From the NCBI GenBank assembly GCA_030530205.1, contig JAUMVK010000013.1, forward strand, positions 24,090 through 88,089: 64,000 nucleotides of DNA, in the 5' to 3' direction. Position numbers and translations under genes: made by a program. Within the stretch, counting starts at the first letter, position 1, and each line of letters opens with the position of its first letter. The stretch comes from RGIG3701 sp030530205 (GTDB lineage: Bacteria; Planctomycetota; Planctomycetia; Pirellulales; Thermoguttaceae). The notes below the pieces were generated by a model. That model saw only the letters and a program-made list of their open reading frames with translations. It was not told the origin of the DNA and ran no database searches. Below, piece after piece: positions 32,444-40,726 of the stretch.

Positions 32444-35410
32444 TCAAAGTCTTCTTTTACGTCGGGTTGGAGGAGCTTTGGCCTCGGTACCCGCAGGGGG
32501 TTCCTCGGGCGAAGCCGCCCTGATTTTTGGGAGGGTGGAAAATCCCTCGATTTCGTCGCGCTTGAGGAGTTTGTTGATCCGCATTTCAATGCGCGTCAAT
32601 TCGTTTCCTTCTTCAGGGGCGACGAACGTGAATGCCACGCCCTCCTGCCCCATGCGGCCTGTTCGCCCAACACGGTGAACATAATCGTCGCAGAAGGTTG
32701 GAATGTCGTAATTAATAATGTGCGAAATCCCGGAAACGTCGATTCCTCGCCCGATTACGTCCGTGGCGACAAGGTAACGGGTTTTGCCTGCCCGGAAGGA
32801 TGCCATTACACGGTCGCGCCGTCTTTGCTGGAGGTCACCGTGAATTGCTTCTACGCCCTGCACATCACGAATGAGACGATTCGCGATTTTTTCTACTCCG
32901 CGTTTGGTGCGGCAGAAAATGATCGCCTGCCTGGGCTTTTCCCGATTTATAAGTTTCAGAAGAAGGTCGTATTTCAGTTCCGGGTCCACTGTGAAATAAA
33001 ACTGTTCGATCGTTTCGCTTGAAATTTCTTCGTGTGAACAGTTAAGAACTTCCGGCTCGCGCATATACTTTCTGGCAATCGATTCGACCGAAGGCGGAAT
33101 GGTCGCGCTCAAAAGAAGCGTTTGCCGGGACTGAGGGACTTGGCGCAGTATCTTTTCGATGTCGGGCCGGAAACCAATGTCGAGCATACGGTCCGCTTCA
33201 TCCAAAACCACGATTTTGAGGTTTCGGAGCGTCAGAGTACGTCGGCTGATGTGATCCATAATACGGCCCGGTGTCCCAATGACCACGTCCACCCCGGCCC
33301 GAAGCGCCTGCACCTGAGGCGCGAGAAGTTTTCCACCGTAAAGCGCAAGACATTCCAAATCTGTGTATTTGGCCAGTTTCTCGATTTCGTCTTTCACCTG
33401 AACGGCCAATTCACGGGTCGGAACAAGAATCAGCGCCTGCGGGTCGTAAGAGTTTTCGTCGAACTTGATGATCTGTAAAATGGGAATGGCGAAAGCAGCG
33501 GTTTTACCGGTTCCTGTCTGCGCCTGACCCATGAGGTCTTCACCGGTCAGCGCCTTGGGAATGAATTCCTGCTGGATCGGTGAAGGAGTTTCGTACTGCG
33601 CATCATCGAGCGCCAGAAGGATCTCACGGGAAAGACCCATCCGGCCAAACTCCGAGTTCTGGAGTTGGCGCAGATGTTCGTCTTTCTTTATGCTTTTCGT
33701 AGATTTTTCAGGCTTCGTGGATTTTTTAGCCTTGGGTTTATGCTCATTTTCTGGCGCTTTGGCCGGAGTTTTCAGTGTTTTTTCGTCCTCTTCCACGGAA
33801 GAAACGATGCCGGAAATTTTTTTTTTAGGATTTGCCGACTCGGAATTGAATTCCTCGTCAAAATCCTCTGGCCCGATAAACTCATCCGGGTAAGCAGAAA
33901 TCACGTCCGAAATGGAAGTTTCCGGGAAAGTTTTTCCGGAATCTTTGGGTTCCTTATCCTTTGAGTCTTTCGAATCTTTGGATTCCTTTGAGAACTTGGC
34001 GTGTTTTTTGTTTTCGGATTTCACGTCCTGATTTTCAGCCGGTTTCACAGGGCTTTTTTCCGCTTTTTTTTCTGGTTTCTTTCCGGTCTTTATCTCTTTG
34101 GAAACGGGTTCCGCTTCTTCAACTTCCGTTTTTTCAGAGGCTTCCGACTCGTTCGACGCCTGAGCTTCACGCTGCTTTTTCAGGCGAATGCGCTCACGTC
34201 GGGAAAGTTTGCGTTCGGCTTTTTCATCACCGGAGTTTGTTGTTGTCGGTGAAGTGGTTTCCACGGGCGCACTGGGTGTAGGCGATGCCGCATCAGACGG
34301 GGTACTTTCCAAAACGGAAGCCTGAACTGGCACAGTTGGAACGGCCGGGATTCCCGCAGCGGTGACAGGAATTCCCACGGGGGCGATCACGGGTGTTACA
34401 ACAGGCGGAACCATAGGCTGAGGTACAACCGAAAGAAGCTGGGCCTGAATGGACGCGAGTGTCTGGTGACACTGCTGGATCATCTGCAGAACCATTTCCT
34501 GCTGACGCAGAAGTTCCGCGCGATGCGAATCCAGCCCTTGCGCCTGAGTCTGGTAAAATGCAGGCTGAACCTGGGTGATTGGCTGGGTTGGGACCTGAAT
34601 CGTTGGTCCCGCCGCTACGGCAGCTGCAACTGGCTGATTGGGAGCTTGCGGTTGATTCGAACGGGATTTTTTCTCGGGTTTCTGGGGTTTGGCCAGCTCT
34701 TTCTCAGGCTGTTTTGGGGCTTTTTCACCAATTTTTTCAGGGGCTTTGCCTTGGATGGGCTTTTCGGCTTTTTTGCCGTCTTTTTTCTCTTTTTCCTGTT
34801 TCTTTTCGGTCTCTTTCTTGGCCTTTTGCTCTTTCTTTTTGCTCTTTTCAGAGCGTTCGGCCGATTTGCGCATCATCTGCTCAAGCGGTGAAAGTTCCCC
34901 CTCTTCAAATTCGTGGAAAAGAGCGCAATCAAGCGGGCGACGTTCGGCTGCCGTCACGACAGAGTCGTAGGATGGAATCGCCAGATCCGCGGCACTCATT
35001 CCGTTCGGGAGTTTTTTAATGCCGTGAGACTTCATCTCGTCTTCGACAGAAACACGCAGACGAGTGTTGGCGACTTTTATGCCGTCGATGATACTTGTGC
35101 GTGTCTGTGTCGGATTAACGGACGGATTGGCCGCGATGTGTTGTTCCTTCTGACTTCCACGCCTCCGGCTTTTCTTCATTTTCGGCTGGGCGTTATTGAT
35201 TTCGGCGACGAAAGCGTCAATTTCTTTTTCACCCAGGATTTCCGGGTCAGACCTGAATGATTCAGCCGGAACAGGCTTTTTAGCCTTTTTATGATCGTCG
35301 CGGCGCGTGTCCTTTTGAGGCTCATCATTCATCGCGACTTCTTCAAATTCAAATTCTTCTTCAAAAGATCCGTGCCCACGAAAGGGACGATTAGAACGTT
35401 TTTTACTCAT
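32444..35410 (-). CDS. DEAD-box RNA helicase with a 590-residue low-complexity N-terminal extension
   Basis: The C-terminal 390 residues of this 988-aa protein are a complete RhlE/CsdA-type helicase: Q-motif FGRMGLSREILLALDDAQYETPSPIQ, motif I AQTGTGKT, Ia PTRELA, II VLDEADRMLD, III SAT, and VI HRVGRTGRMG. The enzyme would unwind RNA duplexes, for example in ribosome assembly or RNA decay. The N-terminal 590 residues are charged and repetitive (long Lys/Glu runs, PAP/PTQP-rich 260-390, and KESKDSKDSKDKEPKDSG). They are probably disordered and may promote RNA binding or condensate formation. A small folded segment near 50-170 (PSVNPTQTRTSIIDGIKVAN) breaks the low complexity. No ribosome-binding site is evident. 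Confidence 0.9.
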   Translation of the reverse strand: MSKKRSNRPFRGHGSFEEEFEFEEVAMNDEPQKDTRRDDHKKAKKPVPAESFRSDPEILGEKEIDAFVAEINNAQPKMKKSRRRGSQKEQHIAANPSVNPTQTRTSIIDGIKVANTRLRVSVEDEMKSHGIKKLPNGMSAADLAIPSYDSVVTAAERRPLDCALFHEFEEGELSPLEQMMRKSAERSEKSKKKEQKAKKETEKKQEKEKKDGKKAEKPIQGKAPEKIGEKAPKQPEKELAKPQKPEKKSRSNQPQAPNQPVAAAVAAGPTIQVPTQPITQVQPAFYQTQAQGLDSHRAELLRQQEMVLQMIQQCHQTLASIQAQLLSVVPQPMVPPVVTPVIAPVGIPVTAAGIPAVPTVPVQASVLESTPSDAASPTPSAPVETTSPTTTNSGDEKAERKLSRRERIRLKKQREAQASNESEASEKTEVEEAEPVSKEIKTGKKPEKKAEKSPVKPAENQDVKSENKKHAKFSKESKDSKDSKDKEPKDSGKTFPETSISDVISAYPDEFIGPEDFDEEFNSESANPKKKISGIVSSVEEDEKTLKTPAKAPENEHKPKAKKSTKPEKSTKSIKKDEHLRQLQNSEFGRMGLSREILLALDDAQYETPSPIQQEFIPKALTGEDLMGQAQTGTGKTAAFAIPILQIIKFDENSYDPQALILVPTRELAVQVKDEIEKLAKYTDLECLALYGGKLLAPQVQALRAGVDVVIGTPGRIMDHISRRTLTLRNLKIVVLDEADRMLDIGFRPDIEKILRQVPQSRQTLLLSATIPPSVESIARKYMREPEVLNCSHEEISSETIEQFYFTVDPELKYDLLLKLINREKPRQAIIFCRTKRGVEKIANRLIRDVQGVEAIHGDLQQRRRDRVMASFRAGKTRYLVATDVIGRGIDVSGISHIINYDIPTFCDDYVHRVGRTGRMGQEGVAFTFVAPEEGNELTRIEMRINKLLKRDEIEGFSTLPKIRAASPEEPPAGTEAKAPPTRRKRRL

Positions 35411-35483
35411 TAGTGATTTTATTTTTGTATGTGATTCGTATGCGGAAGATGGTCTTGCGCCGGGTTTGTGCCGTCAGTTTTTT

Positions 35484-35624
35484 AAGTAGTCAGTAGTCAA
35501 CGTTTAGGCTTCGCCGAAATATTGAGTCAATTCAATATTCGGGCAAAATCCCAAAACTTGAAACTGAAAATTTAATTTCGGCGCAGCCGAAGCGCTGACT
35601 ACTAATTACTGACTACTGACTACT
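35484..35624. repeat. Long imperfect inverted repeat with AGTAGTCAGTAGTC arms
   Basis: The left part (35484-35520) has AAGTAGTCAGTAGTCAA and GGCTTCGCCGAAAT. The right part (35574-35624) has the complementary ATTTCGGCGCAGCCGAAG and TGACTACTGACTACTT. A small inner palindrome AATATTGAGTCAATTCAATA sits in the loop. It fills the gap between the helicase and inositol-phosphate synthase genes. A fragment of the same arm lies at 28240-28256. Confidence 0.7.
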
Positions 35625-35625
35625 T

Positions 35626-36837
35626 TTAACCCAGCCACTGTTCCAGTTTCTCGAACTGGCGCACAAAGCTCTGCTCTTCCTCCCGGATGGGGCTTTTGAA
35701 GAAGCAGGCGAGAAAATCCATTCTTCCAGTAAAATTACGCTCTCGGGCGAGTTCCGTCAGACGCACCAGGTCAAGTACAAGCGGTGCGGCCAATAGGGAA
35801 TCGCAGCCCTGCCACGTAAACTGTAGTGTCATTGGCGTCCCCAGAAAACCCTGGAAATGAATATGGTCCCAGGCCGTTTTCCAGTCGCCGAGACTTTGAA
35901 TGTACTCAATCGAAACGAGCGTTTGGGGCGCGTAGCCCAGGATCTGCTCCAGCAGATGGTTCTTGCTCGAGACTTTGGTCGCTTTATTGCGCGGGTCGTC
36001 CAGAACGATGCCGTCACGATTCCCGAAAATATTATGTCCCACCCAGCTCATAACGTGCAAGTTACGGTGTGCGAACATGGGCGCCAGAACGCTTTTCATC
36101 AGCGTTTCGCCGGTTTTGCCGTCGTTTCCAAAGAAACGTGTATCGGTCTGTTTCGCGAGCTGTTCCAGAGCCGGAGGCGTCGCCCCAAGCGACGGCGTAA
36201 AGTTTACGAAATCAAACCCTGCTTCCAGAGCCGCGACCGCGTAAAGCGTACTGGCCGGGACCGGCGGTTCCTCACTTGAATCGATCAAGGCGCGGAAAGC
36301 GTCCCAGTTTTCCCACTCGGTTTTATGCTCGTCCGGGTTTCTGAAGTATTCGCAAACTGGCTCGGTGGACATTAAATTCACGACGATGAGGTGTTCGAGC
36401 TGATTTTGGGTCACAAACGCTTTCAGGTCGGTCTGAATGGCGGAAATGGTTTCACGAGGTGTGAGTTTTTCCGAACGGAAACGGTCGGCCATTTTTTCGA
36501 CGACTTTCCCGCTGTTGGCCAGAAAGCCGGGCAGGATCCGCTCGTCAATGGCCGCCAAATCGTCCCGAACGGGCGCGACGGCCTGCGTTTCAAGGGCGCG
36601 CTGGTTAATTAAATCGTCAGCCGCTTCGCCAAACGAGCATTTCCGGATCTCGTACCCGGCGGGGACGAAACGGTCCCATGCGGGCATTTTGTCAACATTG
36701 GAAAATTCCGGAAGCTCCGTCGTCAGACCGATGGGTTTCACCAGTTTCTTCTGAAGGTTTAGCAATCCAACGACCGCCGTGGTCGCGACTCCTCCCCAGG
36801 CGCCAATAATCCAAAGTCCGGTTTTACGTTCAGCCAT
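35626..36837 (-). CDS. ino1: Inositol-3-phosphate synthase (Ino1 type)
   Basis: This 403-aa enzyme converts glucose 6-phosphate to 1L-myo-inositol 1-phosphate using NAD. The Rossmann start GLWIIGAWGGVATTAVVGLL provides the GxWGG dinucleotide motif. Other family signatures are VVNLMSTEP, FVNFTPSLGATPPALEQLA, FFGNDGKTGETLMKSVLA and MSWVGHNIFGNRDG. The bacterial length (about 360-440) fits. Lipid inositol or inositol-based solutes are the likely destination. The start has AAGGA eight bases upstream. TATAAT on the minus strand at 36972-36977 may be its promoter, with a poor -35. Confidence 0.92.
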   Translation of the reverse strand: MAERKTGLWIIGAWGGVATTAVVGLLNLQKKLVKPIGLTTELPEFSNVDKMPAWDRFVPAGYEIRKCSFGEAADDLINQRALETQAVAPVRDDLAAIDERILPGFLANSGKVVEKMADRFRSEKLTPRETISAIQTDLKAFVTQNQLEHLIVVNLMSTEPVCEYFRNPDEHKTEWENWDAFRALIDSSEEPPVPASTLYAVAALEAGFDFVNFTPSLGATPPALEQLAKQTDTRFFGNDGKTGETLMKSVLAPMFAHRNLHVMSWVGHNIFGNRDGIVLDDPRNKATKVSSKNHLLEQILGYAPQTLVSIEYIQSLGDWKTAWDHIHFQGFLGTPMTLQFTWQGCDSLLAAPLVLDLVRLTELARERNFTGRMDFLACFFKSPIREEEQSFVRQFEKLEQWLG

Positions 36838-36971
36838 GAAAAATCCTTCCCAATGGTGCGTATCTCTGCGTTTGAGGGACGGGATTGGTTACCTCTCGAA
36901 GCTGCGTGGGATACTCAAAAATCAACTTTACATGATGTACGAACACTCGCGCAAATCATCAAAGTCACCGT

Positions 36972-37000
36972 ATTATACCATATTTTCCTGACCCGAAAAG
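36972..37000 (-). promoter_or_regulatory. Possible promoter of the inositol-phosphate synthase gene
   Basis: A perfect TATAAT (minus strand, 36972-36977) lies 135 bases before the start codon. The region 17 bases upstream lacks a good -35 match, so confidence is low. Confidence 0.4.
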
Positions 37001-37086
37001 GTGGAAAGCAGGAAAAAAGAGAAAATTTTTCCTTTTTTTCTGAGAAATCTGGGGGGGAAAAGAGGAAAAGGAGGGTTTTGAGGATT

Positions 37087-37212
37087 AAACGAATAATGAA
37101 TAACGAATAACGAATAATGGAAAAATGTGTTCGAGCTCAAGTTTGCTAAATACCAACCAAAGGTTGAAGTCTTTCTCCTCATTATTCGTTATTCGTTATT
37201 CATTATTCGTTT
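37087..37212. repeat. 33-bp perfect inverted repeat of the ATTATTCGTTATTCG family
   Basis: The arm at 37087-37119 contains GAATAATGAATAACGAATAA. The arm at 37180-37212 is its exact complement over 33 bases, with a 60-base loop. It starts right after the hemL stop codon. A single, unpaired arm of the same family occurs at 11257-11291 beside the haem-motif gene stop. Confidence 0.85.
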
Positions 37213-37214
37213 TT

Positions 37215-38492
37215 TTAAAGCGCGTTTTCCGCTGCTTCGATCGTCCGCTGAATGTCGTCTTCCGTGTGGACCGCAGAGAGGAACATCGCTTCAAACTGGC
37301 TGCACGGGAAGTAGATCCCCTGGTGGATCATCTTCCAGAACCAGTCGGCAAAACGTTTCGTATCGGACTTGGCGGCAGACGGCCAGTCGGTGACGGGTCC
37401 GGCCTGGAAGAAGAACGTGAGCATCGCCCCCTCACGATTCGCGCAAATCGGAACGCCGTGCCTCTTTGCCACGTCGGTGACTCCTTCGACGAACTGCTTG
37501 CCGAGTTTTTCCAGGTAGTCATACGGATTCAGTTCTTTTAGCGTTTTAAGCGTCTGGATCCCGGCGGTCATCGCGAGCGGGTTCCCGCTCAGGGTCCCGG
37601 CCTGATAGACTTTCCCGGCGGGGAGGACGTTTTGCATGATCTCACGTTTTCCGCCGTAGGCGCCGACCGGCAGACCGCCGCCGATGATTTTCCCGAACGT
37701 CGTCAAATCCGGCTTGATCCCCAAAACCGACTGCGCCCCGGCATAAGCAACGCGGAAACCGGTCATGACCTCGTCGCAAATCAGGACGGTTTTGTACTCG
37801 GACTGAACGAACGTCAGCGCGTCGCGGAATTCGGGCGTCATGCGGACGCAGCCCATGTTTCCGACGACCGGCTCAAAAATGACGCAGGCGATCTCCTCGC
37901 CGCATTTCGCGAACATTTCCCGTAATCCTTCCGGGTTATTATATTGCAGGACGATCGTGTCGTGGGACGTGCCGGCCGTCACGCCGGGGGAATTCGGAAC
38001 GCCGAACGTGGCCGCGGCCGACCCGGCAGCCACGAGGAGCGAGTCGCTGTGGCCGTGGTAATTCCCGGAGAATTTCACGATTTTGTCCCGGCCGGTGTAG
38101 CCGCGGGCCAGGCGGATGGCGCTCATCGTGGCTTCGGTCCCGGAGTTGACGAAACGGACCATTTCCACGGACTCCACCGCGTCAATGACGAGCCGGGCCA
38201 GTTCCGACTCGAGGAGGGTCGGCGCGCCGAAACTCACACCCGTGTGAATGACTTTTTCAAGGGCTTCTGTTACGGCGGGATGGCCGTGGCCGAGGATCAT
38301 CGGCCCCCAGGAACCAACGAAATCGATGTAGCGGTTTCCGTCCACGTCGAAGAGGTAGGCGCCCTGAGCGTGGTCGATGAAAATCGGGTTTCCGCCCACG
38401 GCACCAAAGGCTCTGGCCGGACTGTTCACGCCACCGGGGAGGAGGTTTACCGCTTCAGCGAATGCTTTTTTACTGTTGGTCAGGTCGTACAT
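37215..38492 (-). CDS. hemL: Glutamate-1-semialdehyde 2,1-aminomutase
   Basis: This 425-aa PLP enzyme converts glutamate 1-semialdehyde to 5-aminolevulinate in tetrapyrrole synthesis. Class III aminotransferase features are complete: PGGVNSPARAFGAVGG near the N-terminus, VNSGTEATMSAIRLAR for phosphate binding, KFSGNYHGHSDSLLV, VICDEVMTGFR with the pyridine-binding Asp, and the PLP lysine in TTFGKIIGGGLPVGAYGG near residue 268. The length and GGLPVGA motif are typical of HemL rather than other aminotransferases. A GGAG ribosome-binding site is present. It lies downstream of the DUF1573 gene, from which it is separated by an intrinsic terminator. Haem supply is consistent with the c-type haem protein at 11-14 kb. 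Confidence 0.95.
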   Translation of the reverse strand: MYDLTNSKKAFAEAVNLLPGGVNSPARAFGAVGGNPIFIDHAQGAYLFDVDGNRYIDFVGSWGPMILGHGHPAVTEALEKVIHTGVSFGAPTLLESELARLVIDAVESVEMVRFVNSGTEATMSAIRLARGYTGRDKIVKFSGNYHGHSDSLLVAAGSAAATFGVPNSPGVTAGTSHDTIVLQYNNPEGLREMFAKCGEEIACVIFEPVVGNMGCVRMTPEFRDALTFVQSEYKTVLICDEVMTGFRVAYAGAQSVLGIKPDLTTFGKIIGGGLPVGAYGGKREIMQNVLPAGKVYQAGTLSGNPLAMTAGIQTLKTLKELNPYDYLEKLGKQFVEGVTDVAKRHGVPICANREGAMLTFFFQAGPVTDWPSAAKSDTKRFADWFWKMIHQGIYFPCSQFEAMFLSAVHTEDDIQRTIEAAENAL

Positions 38493-38521
38493 AAAAACTC
38501 CAGATTCTGTCGTGCTTATTT

Positions 38522-38557
38522 AAAATGAAAGAAAGGGCAAAGGAAACTCCCTTGCCC
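38522..38557 (-). terminator. Intrinsic terminator of the DUF1573 gene
   Basis: On the minus strand, GGGCAAGGG and CCTTTGCCC form a 9-pair stem with one G-U pair around AGTTT. It is followed by TTTCTTTCATTTT. The wobble pair favours the minus-strand RNA. Confidence 0.75.
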
Positions 38558-38577
38558 GTTTTCAGTTCTGAAACGAT

Positions 38578-40327
38578 TTATTTCTTTTTCAAAAGGTTAC
38601 GGCCCTTTATTTTGGCTTTCGGCTTGGAAGCTGAATCTGCTTTTTCCACATTTTCTGGAACCTCCTCTTTATCGTTGGAATCCAGACTTGGAAGCTCGTT
38701 ATCCGAAGCGTTTTCGCCGGCATTTTGGTCAGCAGGTTTTTCGACTTCCTCGTTTTGGGCATCCCCTGTTTCTTCGTCAGCGGGTTTTTCAGCCTCTTCC
38801 TCTTTGGTATCGCCGAGTTCAGGCAATTCTTCGTTTTCGGAATCCCCAGTTTTTTCGTCAGCGGGTTTTCCAGCCTCTTCCTCTTTGGTATCGCCGAGTT
38901 CAGGCAATTCTTCGTTTTCGGAATCNNNNNNNNNNNNNNNNNNNNNNNNNNNNNNNNNNNNNNNNNNNNNNNNNNNNNNNNNNNNNNNNNNNNNNNNNNN
39001 NNNNNNNNNNNNNNNNNNNNNNNNNCCCAGTTTTTTCGTCAGCAGGTTTTTCCGTTTCTTCTTCCTCGTCATCGAAATTCAACGGAAGAGCGGCCGTTTT
39101 TTTGCTGGAATCCTCTTCTTTTTCGGGAAGGTCAAGCAAATCTAAGGATTCTTCGACTTTTTCGCTTTCAGCTGTTTCGGACTCATTGGGGCTTTCTTCT
39201 TCGGGAGCGGTTTCCTCTGTTTTTTTTCCCTTTGTTTCCGAAGGAGTTTCCAGCGATTCCGTATCGTTTTCAATCTCCTTTACTGTTGCTTCAGGTTCTT
39301 CTGTCTTAACCGGTTCTTCAGCCTCAACGGGTTCCTCAACAGGTTTCGTCGGTTCGACGACTTTCCCGTTGAAGTGAACGGAAGTGTCCATTCTGCCTTC
39401 CAAATCCGTCAGAATCGTAATGGAACCGTTGAAATCGCCGGTGGTATTGCCGGTATAGGTCAGTTTGATCGGCTGAACTTTTTTGGATGTACGGTCGATT
39501 GACGCCGTGATGTTACGATCTTCCGAGGTAATATCCAGAATTTTGAAAGGTTCAGCACCTTGAATTACGACCGTTTTTTCAACTTTTTTACCCAGTTCAA
39601 CCATATTGAACGAAAGCGGTGAAGGGCTTGCGCTGAGTGTCTGCTTGATTCGTCCTTCGACCCGAACCGGGATACGCTGGGAACGGACGTCATCATTGGT
39701 CACCAGCTCGAGAACCTGACTGAAAGGTCCCGGAGGAGCATTGGGGCGGAGACGCACGACCATGTTGTAAGTTGTCCCCTGGTATGATTGCAGCGGTTTT
39801 AGTTCAACAGAGAGGAATTTACATTCACTCTGAACGTCGAGAATTTTCCAGCCATAATTAATACTGTTCACGTTGACGGAGATCCCAGGATTGGGTGTTT
39901 TCGCCAGATCAACGGACCCGAAATACACGATTCCCGGGTTTACCGAAACGTCGCTTCGGATATAAACATAGGAATGGAGCTGCATCTCAACGCGGTATGG
40001 AGCGGCAAAACGGACTGTGATCGTTGCGTTTTTGTTACCGGTGAATTGTTCCGTATTGACATGGATCTTAATGCGTCCCTGCTGGTGGGTTTTGATTCGG
40101 CCGGGCGTTAGCAGAGTTGGAGTGGTGCACTGGCAGGATGATTGCACAGACTCAACAATTACATCCTCCATATATTTGTTGGTGAACACGAATTCGTATT
40201 CAGTTTTTGCTCCCCGGACCACCGTGCCAAACTGGTGGGAAGTCGTCTCGAACATATCGACGGGGAAATTGCCGGCGCCGGTCAACGCTCCCAGCATCAA
40301 CACCCAGGAAAGTACAAAAGTTTCCAT
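38578..40327 (-). CDS. DUF1573-domain exported protein with acidic 27-residue tandem repeats (contains gap)
   Basis: The protein begins METFVLSWVLMLGALTGAG (signal-like). Two or more ASH/DUF1573-type beta-sandwich domains follow (HQFGTVVRGAKTEYEFVFTN, SSCQCTTPTL, FSFNMVELGKK-like). The SSCQCTTP string with paired cysteines is the usual planctomycete DUF1573 signature. From about residue 330 it is Glu/Pro/Thr-rich and holds an 81-bp tandem repeat encoding DSENEELPELGDTKEEEA plus a KPADEKTG-type end. A 100-N gap (38926-39025) lies within the array and puts the two sides in different frames. Joined directly, GAATC and CCCAG restore the repeat and the frame, so the gene is intact. The TTG 12 bases upstream is less likely as start than the ATG at 40327 with GGA. 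A strong promoter lies upstream. Confidence 0.85.
38750..39050. repeat. 81-bp tandem repeat array containing the sequence gap
   Basis: Copies of TCTTTGGTATCGCCGAGTTC recur 81 bases apart (38801 and 38882), each encoding a 27-residue acidic unit on the minus strand. The array continues into 100 unresolved bases. The copy number is therefore unknown. Confidence 0.88.
38926..39025. other. 100-N assembly gap
   Basis: A run of exactly 100 N, the usual placeholder for a gap of unknown size. It interrupts the repetitive tail of the DUF1573 protein gene. Confidence 0.99.
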
Positions 40328-40414
40328 ACTAAAATCCAATCTCTCTACGATAAAAGCTCAAAAATGACTTTTCGTAATGGAATACTGAAAAAATCCCTTC
40401 TCAGTTCCCGGTTT

Positions 40415-40442
40415 ATTTTAGCACCTCACCTGATTTTGTCAA
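40415..40442 (-). promoter_or_regulatory. Sigma70 promoter of the DUF1573 gene
   Basis: On the minus strand, consensus TTGACA (40437-40442) and TAAAAT (40415-40420) are 16 bases apart, about 88 bases before the start codon. Confidence 0.75.
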
Positions 40443-40634
40443 GGGTCGGTACATCGTAATTTTAAATAAAAGTGTTTCCAGAGGGACAAAATCCACTGAA
40501 TTTATATCACTTCCATCTTTTTATCGTCAAAAAAGTGCCTGAATAATCACTAAAATCTGTATATTTGTAATTTTTTTCTCTAAAACTTAAAAAGTTTCTA
40601 TCCCCCCCTATTTCCATTTCTTGTTAAAATGGGG

Positions 40635-40717
40635 TATAATATATAAAAGAGGTGGAGACTCTGTAGGTCTCTCTGTTTAAATTTATACCGGGATGGAAAA
40701 GTGTGAATCCCCCGGCT
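40635..40717 (+). promoter_or_regulatory. TATAAT and structured leader of the giant-protein operon
   Basis: TATAAT (40635-40640) lacks a good -35. The leader can form GAGAC-TCTGTAG-GTCTC (40655-40671), and a second stem pairs CCGGGAT (40688-40694) with ATCCCCCGG (40707-40715). The ATG at 40727 follows an AGG. The structures could control translation, but I recognise no known riboswitch class. Confidence 0.4.
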
Positions 40718-40726
40718 CCAGGTTAA

